Below, in pieces: positions 26,890-36,690 of a stretch of 42,043 nucleotides of DNA. Source of the stretch: EX4572-165 sp964581795 (GTDB lineage: Archaea > Thermoplasmatota > E2 > DHVEG-1). Location of the stretch: assembly GCA_964581795.1 (NCBI GenBank), contig CAZOPW010000010.1, positions 1 through 42,043 on the forward strand, read 5' to 3'. The translations under genes were made by a program, and so were the position numbers. Position 1 is the first letter of the stretch; every line of letters starts with the position of its first letter. The notes under the pieces were generated by a model. That model was not told where the DNA came from, did no database searches, and saw only the letters and a program-made list of their open reading frames with translations.

Positions 26890-29800
26890 ATGGAGGAAAA
26901 TACAAATTTTAAGAGGCTGATGATTTTTACTATAGCTATAACCATGTGCTTAGCGGCATTAGTTTTTTTGCCAACTGCTAGTGCAGCGACGATTAATGTA
27001 CCTGGTGATTATCCTTCACTTCAAGCTGCTATTGATGCGGCGGGTGATGGAGATACAATTATTGTTTCTACAGGAACATATGGAATATCAGGTCAGATAA
27101 ATCAATATGGTTATAGTACAGCAATTTTGATTAAAGATAAGAATGATTTGACAATTCAATCTGCTCCAGGTCATGAACCGGTTATAAAACCGGTGACTAC
27201 AGTAGAATCAGATATAGTTTCAATATCAATTGAAAACTGTGATAATCTAATTATAGATAATATAGATTCTGATCAAACTGTTTCTCAATTTGACAACTGG
27301 CATGTTTTTAATTCAGATTTCCTAACCCTAAGAAACTCTGAATTTGAAGGAGGAGAAGATGGCATAGATTTCAATACTGCATTAAATACTGCTCTCATAG
27401 AAAATAATATCTTCAAAGATATTACAACAGGCAGTGGTGATGAAGTACTTGATTTTACTGATGCCGCTTGTAATGATGTCACTATCCAGGATAACTTCTT
27501 TGATTATAATTATCGTCATATGACACTTGATAACGGTGATTCAAATTTTATTATAAGACGAAATATCATGGATGGCACTAACAGTCAAGAAGCAGTTCGG
27601 CTTATTGATGCATCAAATATTTTAATCGAGAATAATATTATTATGAATAATATGCAACAGGGCGTATACATTGATTCTGGTTGTAGCGATATAACGATTC
27701 AACATAATTCCTTTTTTAATAATGATCAAGAAAGCGGTCCAAATGGAGAGATACGCACCAAGATTCTTACAGCAGATATAATAATCAAAAATAATATTAT
27801 CCATGGAAATGGTTTAAATAATGCTTTTGAAACCACAGCAACTTCATTACCTGGAGAGGACTATAATTGCGTATTTAATACAGCCGATATTGGCTCATTT
27901 ATTTTTGGTCCTAATACACTAACCGCACAGGATCCGAAATTCATTAGCACGACTGCAGGAAGTGAGGATCTTCATTTACAGGACTCAAGCCCTTGTATAG
28001 ATAGCGGTATAAATCTAGGAGTTATAACGGATCTTGAAAATAATCCAAGAGATGCAAATCCTGACATAGGTGCATATGAATATATTGAACCATGTGAACC
28101 CGATATTCCAGTAAATACTGGTTATGATCCTGATGCAACTTGCTCTAATGGTGCAAGATGGAGAAATTTTAAATTTAATCATAATGGTTGGGATATGGCA
28201 GTAGGTGCAAATATTGGAGACGCAGGTTCTGCAGGAATTGACTGGAGTCATTATGATTGGAACATTGCAAATAATTATTATTTTACTCCAGATGGGCCAA
28301 ACATATTTACCTATACATATGATGCGGGAACAGGTCTTCAAACAGTAGAAGCATTAATAGATGGTGGTACTTTTAGCCAGACCCATAACAATGGTAATCT
28401 TGGAACACTTAATTATTTACAATTTGATATAGTCGGAAGAGATGGCCAAACTGTTGAATTCAACAATGTAGTATTATCTGTTGATGGTACAGATTATAAT
28501 CTTTGTGATTATGAAGCAGGTGGTTGGAAAACCTGGTATATTGATAGTTTAGATCTTACTGATGGATTTTCCATTACAGGTGAAGTTTTCTTAACAGGTC
28601 AATCAACATGCCAGGAATGCAGCAAAATCAATATTTGTGCAGGATCCTCTTGTACACCAATCTGTCGAAATGTCGAGGATAACATCGAATTTTGTTCTAT
28701 TCAAGAGGCAATTGATGCCTCAACTACTGATAATGGTGAAACCATTGAGGTTTATGCAGGAACGTTTCAGGAAAATGCAGCAAGCTATTGCGACATAAAT
28801 CTATACAAGGATGTCAATATAATTGGTCAAGGTTCAACTAACACTATCATTGAATTAACTGAGGGAAAAAGTGAAGGTTTACAAATCACAAGTGCAGATC
28901 CAACAGATATTACCCTAGAAGGAATAACATTCACCTATCAAACGGGTAGTACTAATGCTGCAAAACGAGCATTGAGAGTTTTCTCAGATCTGGATAGTCT
29001 TACCCTCCGTGATGTAATAGTTGAGTATGCTGAAGTAAATAATGTAGAAATAAATGGCGATATCACTACTCTTACCATTGAAGATTGTACTTTTCATCAT
29101 GCAGGAACAAATGGATTAATGTGTCCAGGAGATATTAATTCAGGCTCCATTTTGAATTCAAATTTTGATTATAACGGTCGACTTGATGTCTGGGCATCAG
29201 GAATACATCTGTTTGGTCTTACCTCAAACCTGGATATCACCAGTTGTTCAATGAGTCATAATAAAGATTCTGGGTTTAATGGCAGACAATTAAACAACGT
29301 TTATTTTGAGGATTGCATGGCAAGTTATAACACTCATTCTGGTGGTGGTTATGGAATAGCAATATCTGAAAAAGCGACTACTTCATCCGACATCACCATG
29401 ATTGATATCACTGCCGAACATAATGGTAGAGATGGTATTATGGTTTGGGCCTGGTATGATTACTGCAGTATCTCTGATGTAACTATAACAGAAGGTTTAT
29501 TTTCCAATAATGGGTGGGCTGGTATACGTGTACTGAATTGGCCTGCATCTGGTTCAATTGGCGGAACAATTACTAATGTTGAAATCACTGAAGCTCAAAT
29601 AGAAAACAATCCTAACGCCGGTGTCTGGTTTGAACTTGATTATGCAAGCTCAGATGCGACAACTTCCTTAGTGAACTATAACAACATCATAGGGAATGGT
29701 AACTATGGAATTCTCAACTCTGGCGATGGACTTTTAGATGCTACTTGTAACTGGTGGGGAGATAACAATGGTCCAAGTGGAGTTGGGCCTGGAAGTGGAG

Positions 29801-32800
29801 ACCCAGTTTCAAATAACGTACGATATTGTCCATGGCTGACAGATGAATATCCATATGGAGACTGCACTGGAGGAGCTATTTGTTGGAATCAAAATACCGG
29901 TGAATATTTCTGTAGTATTCAAGCAGCAATTGATGACCCAGATACTAATGATAATGTTGGAGATCATGACACCATTGAAGTGTTTGCAGTAACTGATGTA
30001 GAACAGGTGAATGTGTACAAATCCGTAACCATTTATGGGCAAGGTGCTGGAAATACCATTATTCAAAGTCCAGATACATTAACAGATTATTTTACGACAA
30101 GTAATGCCAATTATCCAATTATATACATCAATACGGTAGATGATGTCATAATCCATAATCTTACCATAGATGGGGCAGGAAAAGGAAATGCCAACTATCG
30201 ATTTGTTGGAATAGGTATTTATCAAGTTGGTGCGACTATCAAAGATGTTGAAGTAATCAATGTACGTGATACACCATTTAGTGGCTCACAGCACGGAGTT
30301 GCAATTTACGGATGGGCTGATAGAACTGGTTTCACTCATGATGTTATTGTTCAGGATTGTTTAGTGTATGACTATCAGAAGACTGGGATTGCGCTAGGTG
30401 GCCCTGATTTAAATGCGGATATCAATAATTGTGAGGTTACCGGTGTTGGCCCAACAACAGTAACTGCACAGAATGGTATTCAAGTCAGTCATGGAGCAAC
30501 TGGTTCCATTACAGAAAACGAAGTATCGGGTTGTTCCTATACAGGTCCTTCCTGGGCTGCATCCGGTATTCTCCCATATCTTGCAGGTGGAGTCCTTGAT
30601 ATTTCAAATAATGTAATTACTGAGAACCAAGCTAATATTTATCTAGGTGCTTGCTCTGCTGATATCACTAATAATATCGTTACTGCATCCGCTGCGGGAA
30701 CGGGTCAAACATATTTCTATGGAATCATTGGTGATCCTGGAGATCCACCTATTATTCCAGATGCACAACCTGTTGATGATGGAACACCACCACTAGACCG
30801 AACCACATATTATATTACTTGTACTGGTAATGAAGTGACCGGTGATGGAAGTAGTGGTGGAGTTGGTATTGGTGTCTATGCTGGAATGTATGGTAATTAT
30901 GATATCGAATTCACTGCGATGAACAATAATGTGAACGATTGGGGTATGGGATTTGAACTCTACGAATATGGAACAAATGACTTAATTTCAGCTGATATTA
31001 ACTACAATAATATCGTTGGTAACATGTATGGGATTTACAATTGGTTAACTACCACGTATGACTGTGAATGTAACTGGTATGGGGATCCATTAGGACCAAC
31101 GCATTCTACAAATCCATTGGGATCTGGAGACTCTGTATCGGACTATATAGACTATCTCCCCTGGTTGAATCTTCCATTTGAAGACCCAAATTCCCTGTGT
31201 GGCGCAGGAATCTGTCAAGACACTGTTTATGTTGATGATGATTTTAAAACAAGTACTCCTGGCTGGTATGTTGATCATTTCCCTACAATACAAATTGCTT
31301 TAGAACGACTATCGTCTTATGGTACAGCGATTATTTATGATGGAATCTATGATGAAGACATTATCGTTGATGAAGATAACTGTGACAACACTGGAATTAC
31401 GATTATTGGATCATATGAATGCTTCCCAACAGTTGAAGCTGCGGTGATCAAAGGAGATATGATCATTAATGCTGATGATGTTACCATTAAATATCTTGAG
31501 TTTACACCTCGTACGAATGGAGCAATCACTGTTGAGGATGGTGTAACAGGAACACTCATTGAATGTAACAAGTTTAGAAAGGATTGTGTCGCTGATGCTA
31601 TTGGAGTGCAAGCACTTGGTAATGCACTGGTTGATGCACCAATGAATTGGTGGGGTGCTGTTGATGGTCCGCAAGGAGGACTGCTTGATGGTGGACAACT
31701 TGCTAAGGGATTTGGAGTGAATGTGTTTGGTGATGTGATGGTTGAACCTTGGATTGGTGTCCATGCAATAATAGCGGAGCCGACTGGGACTATTGAAATA
31801 GCGCCTGGTGAACTTGTAACGTTTGATGCAAGTGGCAGTTTTGCATACTCCTTTGGTGATTGTTGTGAACAAACTCTTCTTCATATGCAGTACCTTTGGG
31901 ATTTTGATGATGGCATGCTTAGTGCAAACAAAGTTGCAACGCATCAATTCAATGCACCAGGTACATATGAAGTAAGCTTGCAAGTTGATGCACCTGGTAT
32001 ACCCGGGCTTTATAGTAATTTCATGTATGATTGGGATTATGTAACGGTGCATGTCGTTGAACCGGGTACTCCATTGACGGTGAATGCGGATGGTGAAAAC
32101 CTTGGTGGCTATGAAACCATGGTTGGTGAACCCGTGCATTTATATGGTGATGCATATGGTGGAGAAGACATCTATCACTGGTCTTGGAGTTTTGGTGATG
32201 GATCACAGAGTAGTAAACAAAATCCAACTCATGTTTATGATACTGCTGGAACGTTCACGGTTGAGTTAACGGTGACTTCAGGTGGAGAATCTGCAAGTGA
32301 TACTGCTGACGTTATTGTGTATGATATTGATGAACTCAGGGTGAATTTAGCGGATGGCTCTGCGGTTGCTGGTTCAGAAACTTATTTTGCTGCTTCTGTT
32401 ACTGGTGGTGAAAAACCATATACTTATTTATGGGATTTTGGTGATGGACAGAAGTCAACAGAGAGTCAACCCAGTCATATGTATATCTCAGCTGGTGAAT
32501 ACATTGTCACTGTTACGATAACTGATAGTGATGGTATGAGTGCGACGGCTACTGCAGTGATGAATGTTGATGAAGCAGTTGATATTGAACCGGTGGAAAT
32601 CAATAGTGTTTCAGGTGGTTTATTCCTTTCCGCTGAGATCAGTTCAGGAAATAACCCTGTTGAATGGATTATAACTGTTGATGGTTCCGTGTTCTTTGGT
32701 GGAAGTGATACTGGTGATTTACCTGCAGGAGTTACTGAAACCATTAAAGCACCATTAACTATTGGTTTTGGTCTTGTTGATATCACGGTTTCTGCAAATG

Positions 32801-32865
32801 AGGTAACTAAAGAGTATTCTGCGTTTTTACTTGGTCCATTTTTCTTAAATATTCAAGAGAAATAG
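26890..32865 (+). CDS. Giant exported multi-beta-helix protein with three PKD domains and type A module
   Basis: This 1991-aa protein has a signal peptide (to about residue 35). Beta-helix 1 spans about 36-400 (SLQAAIDAAGDGDTI entry). A beta-sandwich spans about 402-590 (WRNFKFNHNGWDM, WKTWYIDSLDL; fold unassigned). Beta-helix 2 covers about 591-985 and beta-helix 3 about 997-1440; each opens with CxxxxxxEYFCSIQ.AID and ends with a CNW(W/Y)GD..GP block. A shorter fourth beta-helix unit lies at about 1443-1620 and ends MNWWGAVDGP. Three PKD domains (about 1625-1900; WDFDDG, WSFGDG, WDFGDG) and the type A module (about 1903-1991, GGLFLSAEI, IGFGLVDITV) complete it. It is probably a long surface fibre or polysaccharide-interacting protein. 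The helices repeat internally, suggesting growth by module duplication. Confidence 0.9.
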   Translation: MEENTNFKRLMIFTIAITMCLAALVFLPTASAATINVPGDYPSLQAAIDAAGDGDTIIVSTGTYGISGQINQYGYSTAILIKDKNDLTIQSAPGHEPVIKPVTTVESDIVSISIENCDNLIIDNIDSDQTVSQFDNWHVFNSDFLTLRNSEFEGGEDGIDFNTALNTALIENNIFKDITTGSGDEVLDFTDAACNDVTIQDNFFDYNYRHMTLDNGDSNFIIRRNIMDGTNSQEAVRLIDASNILIENNIIMNNMQQGVYIDSGCSDITIQHNSFFNNDQESGPNGEIRTKILTADIIIKNNIIHGNGLNNAFETTATSLPGEDYNCVFNTADIGSFIFGPNTLTAQDPKFISTTAGSEDLHLQDSSPCIDSGINLGVITDLENNPRDANPDIGAYEYIEPCEPDIPVNTGYDPDATCSNGARWRNFKFNHNGWDMAVGANIGDAGSAGIDWSHYDWNIANNYYFTPDGPNIFTYTYDAGTGLQTVEALIDGGTFSQTHNNGNLGTLNYLQFDIVGRDGQTVEFNNVVLSVDGTDYNLCDYEAGGWKTWYIDSLDLTDGFSITGEVFLTGQSTCQECSKINICAGSSCTPICRNVEDNIEFCSIQEAIDASTTDNGETIEVYAGTFQENAASYCDINLYKDVNIIGQGSTNTIIELTEGKSEGLQITSADPTDITLEGITFTYQTGSTNAAKRALRVFSDLDSLTLRDVIVEYAEVNNVEINGDITTLTIEDCTFHHAGTNGLMCPGDINSGSILNSNFDYNGRLDVWASGIHLFGLTSNLDITSCSMSHNKDSGFNGRQLNNVYFEDCMASYNTHSGGGYGIAISEKATTSSDITMIDITAEHNGRDGIMVWAWYDYCSISDVTITEGLFSNNGWAGIRVLNWPASGSIGGTITNVEITEAQIENNPNAGVWFELDYASSDATTSLVNYNNIIGNGNYGILNSGDGLLDATCNWWGDNNGPSGVGPGSGDPVSNNVRYCPWLTDEYPYGDCTGGAICWNQNTGEYFCSIQAAIDDPDTNDNVGDHDTIEVFAVTDVEQVNVYKSVTIYGQGAGNTIIQSPDTLTDYFTTSNANYPIIYINTVDDVIIHNLTIDGAGKGNANYRFVGIGIYQVGATIKDVEVINVRDTPFSGSQHGVAIYGWADRTGFTHDVIVQDCLVYDYQKTGIALGGPDLNADINNCEVTGVGPTTVTAQNGIQVSHGATGSITENEVSGCSYTGPSWAASGILPYLAGGVLDISNNVITENQANIYLGACSADITNNIVTASAAGTGQTYFYGIIGDPGDPPIIPDAQPVDDGTPPLDRTTYYITCTGNEVTGDGSSGGVGIGVYAGMYGNYDIEFTAMNNNVNDWGMGFELYEYGTNDLISADINYNNIVGNMYGIYNWLTTTYDCECNWYGDPLGPTHSTNPLGSGDSVSDYIDYLPWLNLPFEDPNSLCGAGICQDTVYVDDDFKTSTPGWYVDHFPTIQIALERLSSYGTAIIYDGIYDEDIIVDEDNCDNTGITIIGSYECFPTVEAAVIKGDMIINADDVTIKYLEFTPRTNGAITVEDGVTGTLIECNKFRKDCVADAIGVQALGNALVDAPMNWWGAVDGPQGGLLDGGQLAKGFGVNVFGDVMVEPWIGVHAIIAEPTGTIEIAPGELVTFDASGSFAYSFGDCCEQTLLHMQYLWDFDDGMLSANKVATHQFNAPGTYEVSLQVDAPGIPGLYSNFMYDWDYVTVHVVEPGTPLTVNADGENLGGYETMVGEPVHLYGDAYGGEDIYHWSWSFGDGSQSSKQNPTHVYDTAGTFTVELTVTSGGESASDTADVIVYDIDELRVNLADGSAVAGSETYFAASVTGGEKPYTYLWDFGDGQKSTESQPSHMYISAGEYIVTVTITDSDGMSATATAVMNVDEAVDIEPVEINSVSGGLFLSAEISSGNNPVEWIITVDGSVFFGGSDTGDLPAGVTETIKAPLTIGFGLVDITVSANEVTKEYSAFLLGPFFLNIQEK

Positions 32866-32972
32866 GATTAAATAAAAACATCTCTTCTTCTTTTTCTTTT
32901 TTTTATTGAATTCATAGGAATATTTATAATTCTAAATAACACGCTGATTTTTTGCAAAGGTGGTTTTAAAAA

Positions 32973-34529
32973 ATGAGTGTTGAGGTAAAAAAAGTGAATA
33001 AAAAAATGAATTATTTTTGTGTTCTTGTAGTAATGATGTCTCTCTTGATTGGATCTTTTTCAATTCTTCCACTACAAGCAACAGCAGAATATGAAAATGA
33101 AGAAATAGGGGTAGCTTACTTTATTACTACCGAAAGACAAACAAAAAGCATAGATGATGACACCATTGTCTTGTATGAAGGACAAATATTATCTATGCAA
33201 ATAACTGCGTATTGGTCTCCTCCGCAACCTGATCGAATGATTTGTTTATGGGTGAATGAATCCACACTTCCTGAAGGTGCAACGTTTTCGTCATGTAACT
33301 GTAGTCTCGGTCAAATAACTGGATCTTTCTATTGGCAGCCAATGATTGGTCAAGCTGGAACATATATTATTCAATTTTTTGTTGGAGAAGCTTGTGAAGA
33401 ACCACTTGATTCATCTACCTTTACTATCATTGTATTACCTTATCAGGAGCCACAATATGATTTTGGTGATGCCCCAGAAAATGCTATAGCATATCCTTCA
33501 ACTGGAGTAGAAGGAAAGTTTCCAACTTGTATAGATTGTGGACAAGCAAGTTTTATCCTTCACTCAAATCATGGTGCTAATTTTGGATCTAACATCGATT
33601 TAGAAATAGAAGGAAACGCAGGATTCTGCTGTGATGGCTTTCCACCATATGATAAGGATGAAACATTTTTGGATACTGATGCTGGACTCATCAAACCAGA
33701 ACCTTTCACCATAAATTCTGATGGAAACGTTGAACCATGCATTTACTCATCTGGGACTTCACTAGGCGTCATAGATTCTACTGCAGAATGGGGTGAACAC
33801 ATTGATCTTACAGTTCAAAACAAGATGCCCGGGTCAACTACTGGTTATGTCAATGTATTAATTGATTGGAATCAAAATGGAAAGTGGGTTGAAGAAAATG
33901 AACATGTGCTCGTTGATTTTGCAATTCCAAATGGATTCGATGGAATCATGTCTCAGCTTAACCCTCCTTCGTTTCAAATTGGTTCAAATCCAGGATATGT
34001 ATGGATGCGATGTAGTATCACCGAACGACCAGTCGGATTAAATTGGGAGGGTGACGGCGTATTTGAAGATGGGGAAACAGAAGATTATTTACTCAAAATA
34101 GATGAAGAAGAAAACATTCCTGATTTAACAAGCTATGGATCTTTAACCTGGAATCGAGTGAAACCAAATAGTACCATTACACAAACGTTTTTCATCCGCA
34201 ATATTGGTGAAGAAAACTCTACTTTACACTGGAAAATTAATTCTTATCCTGATTGGGGAACCTGGATGTTTTCTGAAAATCAAGGAGCGCTCACTGTTGA
34301 ACAAGGAAATAAGACCATTCATGTTTCAGTAATTGTACCTGATGAATCACAACAAACATTTTCAGGAGTACTCACCATTGTTAATGAAGAAAACACATCT
34401 GATATGGAAATTATACCCGTTGTGGTCACCACTCCAAAACAATCAATAATTACTCCATTCCTTAATTGGATAGAACACCATCCACTTCTCTCTGAATTGC
34501 TTCGATGTGTATTCAATTTATTGATCTAG
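32973..34529 (+). CDS. Exported GEVED/BACON-like multidomain protein with type C tail
   Basis: This 518-aa protein has a signal peptide with its core near residues 14-35. An Ig/cadherin-like domain covers about 55-160 (LPEGATF, G.ITGSFYWQP). A segment opening YDFGDAPENA (about 165-260) has the typical FGDAP prelude of GEVED proteins. The GEVED domain follows (about 273-375, VLIDWNQNGKW, EDGETEDYLL), then a BACON-like domain (about 380-485, SYGSLTWNRVKPNSTI...F.IRNIGEE) and a short type C amphipathic tail (FLNWIEHHPLLSELLRCVF). AGGTGG precedes ATG 32973; a GTG at 32994 with GAGGT upstream is an alternative start. A perfect hairpin overlaps the stop codon. No enzymatic motif was found. Confidence 0.84.
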   Translation: MSVEVKKVNKKMNYFCVLVVMMSLLIGSFSILPLQATAEYENEEIGVAYFITTERQTKSIDDDTIVLYEGQILSMQITAYWSPPQPDRMICLWVNESTLPEGATFSSCNCSLGQITGSFYWQPMIGQAGTYIIQFFVGEACEEPLDSSTFTIIVLPYQEPQYDFGDAPENAIAYPSTGVEGKFPTCIDCGQASFILHSNHGANFGSNIDLEIEGNAGFCCDGFPPYDKDETFLDTDAGLIKPEPFTINSDGNVEPCIYSSGTSLGVIDSTAEWGEHIDLTVQNKMPGSTTGYVNVLIDWNQNGKWVEENEHVLVDFAIPNGFDGIMSQLNPPSFQIGSNPGYVWMRCSITERPVGLNWEGDGVFEDGETEDYLLKIDEEENIPDLTSYGSLTWNRVKPNSTITQTFFIRNIGEENSTLHWKINSYPDWGTWMFSENQGALTVEQGNKTIHVSVIVPDESQQTFSGVLTIVNEENTSDMEIIPVVVTTPKQSIITPFLNWIEHHPLLSELLRCVFNLLI

Positions 34530-34556
34530 AAGATTAGATCAATTTCTCTCTTTTCT
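34520..34556 (+). terminator. Hairpin overlapping the stop codon of the GEVED gene
   Basis: ATTGATCTA (34520-34528) pairs perfectly with TAGATCAAT (34535-34543) over a 6-nt loop and is followed by a T/C-rich tract. The 5' arm contains the first two bases of the TAG stop (34527-34529). The convergent C1A gene ends at 34582, so this is the only obvious terminator in the 52-nt gap. Confidence 0.7.
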
Positions 34557-34581
34557 TTATTCTTATTTACCTTTTTTAGAC

Positions 34582-36528
34582 TTAGTTTAGCTTATTTACA
34601 TTTGTTTCAATGAGTTCTCCAGAATATGAAAAGAGTTCAGCGTCACCACCAGAAAACCGTACAATATTACGAACTACTGGTGAATAAAATAAGTCTAACT
34701 CTTTAAATGATTCATCACCATCGATACTATACTGGTAACATTGATAGGTTCCAGCGGTTGTTTGAACTGTTTTTTCTTCAAGACAAGCAAAGGTTGAGGT
34801 ATCAACAAATTCAGTGTTTTCAAATGTTTTATAAATGAGGCCAATGAACACAGAAACCATCATTTCAGATGTTGCATTTGCTGCTGGAAGTGTAAACGTT
34901 GAACCTACAGAAGGAGCTTTGGTCATCAAAGGTCTTGATTCATCAAAGGTTTTTCCAATAGTTACTTCAAAGGGAGCAGGAATCCAGAGAGGAAGAGGTA
35001 AAATCGGTAATGCAAGTGTGTTTGCAAATCCTTTTAATGTAATTTCAAATTCTTGTAATCCAAATCCTTCTTTGGCAAGAGTTAATGATCCCTCAATGGA
35101 TCCTCTTCTAATTTTACTCCACGCACGAAAATCAAATAATGACTTTTGAATGTCAAAGTGTAAGGAAAGATTTCCTTGCATCGACCCACTTACATCAAGG
35201 ACGTATGCATCATTTGTTTCCTGGATCACTGATAAGGTTACATCATTTAGCGTTCCCTCAAATGGAAACCGAATAGGTGGATACAATGCATCTGGTATTG
35301 TATCAAATGAGATATCATAAACCCAATAATCATTCACATCCCAAGTGTCGACAAAAACAGCGGATTCCTTAGTGCTTTGTTTCCCAAATTCATCAGTAAC
35401 AGTGAATGTGACTGGATAGATCCCGGATTGATCATATGAATGCTCTGGATTTGGACTATTGGATGTTGTTCCATCTCCAAAATCCCATTCATAGGACACA
35501 ATATTATCATCCAAATCACTAGTGCCATCACTAGAAAATTGAATGATTTGATTAATTCCTCCCTTATAAGGACCATCGATTTGTGCATGTGGTGGAAAGT
35601 TAAGAGTTGAATCAACTTCAACAAAATAAAGTTCATTTCCTATCAAACATTCACCATGAGGAATCCTAAAATAGCCATCTTCTCCCCATCGTTCTCCCCA
35701 ACTGTTTTTACAAATCAAATAATTTTCTTCATCATCATACCCAACAATAGTAACCGCATGTCCACCAACAATATCAGCATTTTGACTATGCGTATATATT
35801 CCACCATTATAATAACGGAAATCAGAATAAATCAACATGTATGTGGCAACAGGACCATGGTTTGCAAGAACGTATTGAACTAAAGAGAAATCCGCATCGT
35901 TATAATATCCTTTATCACCAACTGGTACGAGAAAATCATCCCAGTTATCTTCCTTCATGTCACATGTAATTGGATCTCGATCGCACTCCTCAGATTTCCA
36001 ACTATAACACCCATTTGCATCAATTCCACGATATGGAAACATGGATTCAAGGACTGCTCCATCATTTTCCATTAAATAATTCCAAGCAAGATACGTATTT
36101 CCACCGTTGCAACCATTACATCCTTGTGTGCAGCAGGAAACAAGTTGTTGTTCAGAGAGATCTAGATCTATATCAGGATTTCCCTTTTGGATGTTGACCA
36201 TTGCTTCAAGAGCAGCTATAGCTGCATATGCCCAACAGCTACCGCAATCACCTTGATTATGAACTGGGGTCATCCAGTTTCCAGTTTTTCCATTATATTC
36301 TGCATTTCGCCAATCTAAATGCTTCGGAGTAGCAGCGGTGTCTTGTGGTGGATTTGTTGGTCTAACTAAGTCTTCTAAGGGATAAGCTCCACCAGTATAA
36401 GAAACTGGAAGATCAGTGTTTGAATAGACTGATTGGTTATTGGAGGATGATCCAGCTACCAAAATAGTTGTTCCCATAAGGATCAGGGAAATAAAAAGAG
36501 TGATAAACTTGGTTTTTCTATTTTTCAT
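34582..36528 (-). CDS. Exported papain-like (C1A) cysteine peptidase 2 with PKD domain
   Basis: This 648-aa protein has a signal peptide (1-26) and a C1A domain (about 66-305), with Gln92, catalytic Cys98 (NQGDCGSCWAYAA), His257 (GGHAVTIVGY) and Asn275 (CKNSWGERWG). Cys-rich loops (SCCTQGCNGCNGG) are as in the papain family. A PKD domain covers about 311-395 (YEWDFGDG). The last ~250 residues are a beta-rich domain homologous in outline to the end of the C1A protein at 674 (AGTYQCYQYSI, VVRNIV, ELIET). The PKD and C-terminal regions of the two proteins align, but the catalytic domains differ clearly, so the duplication is old. GGGGCAATGTTTT precedes the ATG. It is divergent from the C25 gene at 36691. 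Confidence 0.94.
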   Translation of the reverse strand: MKNRKTKFITLFISLILMGTTILVAGSSSNNQSVYSNTDLPVSYTGGAYPLEDLVRPTNPPQDTAATPKHLDWRNAEYNGKTGNWMTPVHNQGDCGSCWAYAAIAALEAMVNIQKGNPDIDLDLSEQQLVSCCTQGCNGCNGGNTYLAWNYLMENDGAVLESMFPYRGIDANGCYSWKSEECDRDPITCDMKEDNWDDFLVPVGDKGYYNDADFSLVQYVLANHGPVATYMLIYSDFRYYNGGIYTHSQNADIVGGHAVTIVGYDDEENYLICKNSWGERWGEDGYFRIPHGECLIGNELYFVEVDSTLNFPPHAQIDGPYKGGINQIIQFSSDGTSDLDDNIVSYEWDFGDGTTSNSPNPEHSYDQSGIYPVTFTVTDEFGKQSTKESAVFVDTWDVNDYWVYDISFDTIPDALYPPIRFPFEGTLNDVTLSVIQETNDAYVLDVSGSMQGNLSLHFDIQKSLFDFRAWSKIRRGSIEGSLTLAKEGFGLQEFEITLKGFANTLALPILPLPLWIPAPFEVTIGKTFDESRPLMTKAPSVGSTFTLPAANATSEMMVSVFIGLIYKTFENTEFVDTSTFACLEEKTVQTTAGTYQCYQYSIDGDESFKELDLFYSPVVRNIVRFSGGDAELFSYSGELIETNVNKLN

Positions 36529-36541
36529 AAAACATTGCCCC
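36529..36541 (-). promoter_or_regulatory. GGGGCA-type leader motif before the C1A-2 gene
   Basis: On the minus strand GGGGCAATGTTTT directly precedes the ATG at 36528. The core GGGGCA is the same as that before 20564. Confidence 0.5.
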
Positions 36542-36690
36542 TATTATGTTGTGAATTAAATTTTTATTTGTATTAAATATATTCATATATAGTATTAAAA
36601 ATTTCGGTTTGCTTTTTTGGTATTTTTTTAGGAAAAATTTAAATTTTATTAGATTACATTAATTAAATGTTGAATTAGGAAAGATAATAT

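Noticed and set aside
31411..32139. 242-codon open frame on the minus strand
   Set aside because: It lies wholly inside the beta-helix/PKD gene, overlaps clear domain motifs of that gene and has His/Ile-rich nonsense composition. It is a shadow of the coding strand.
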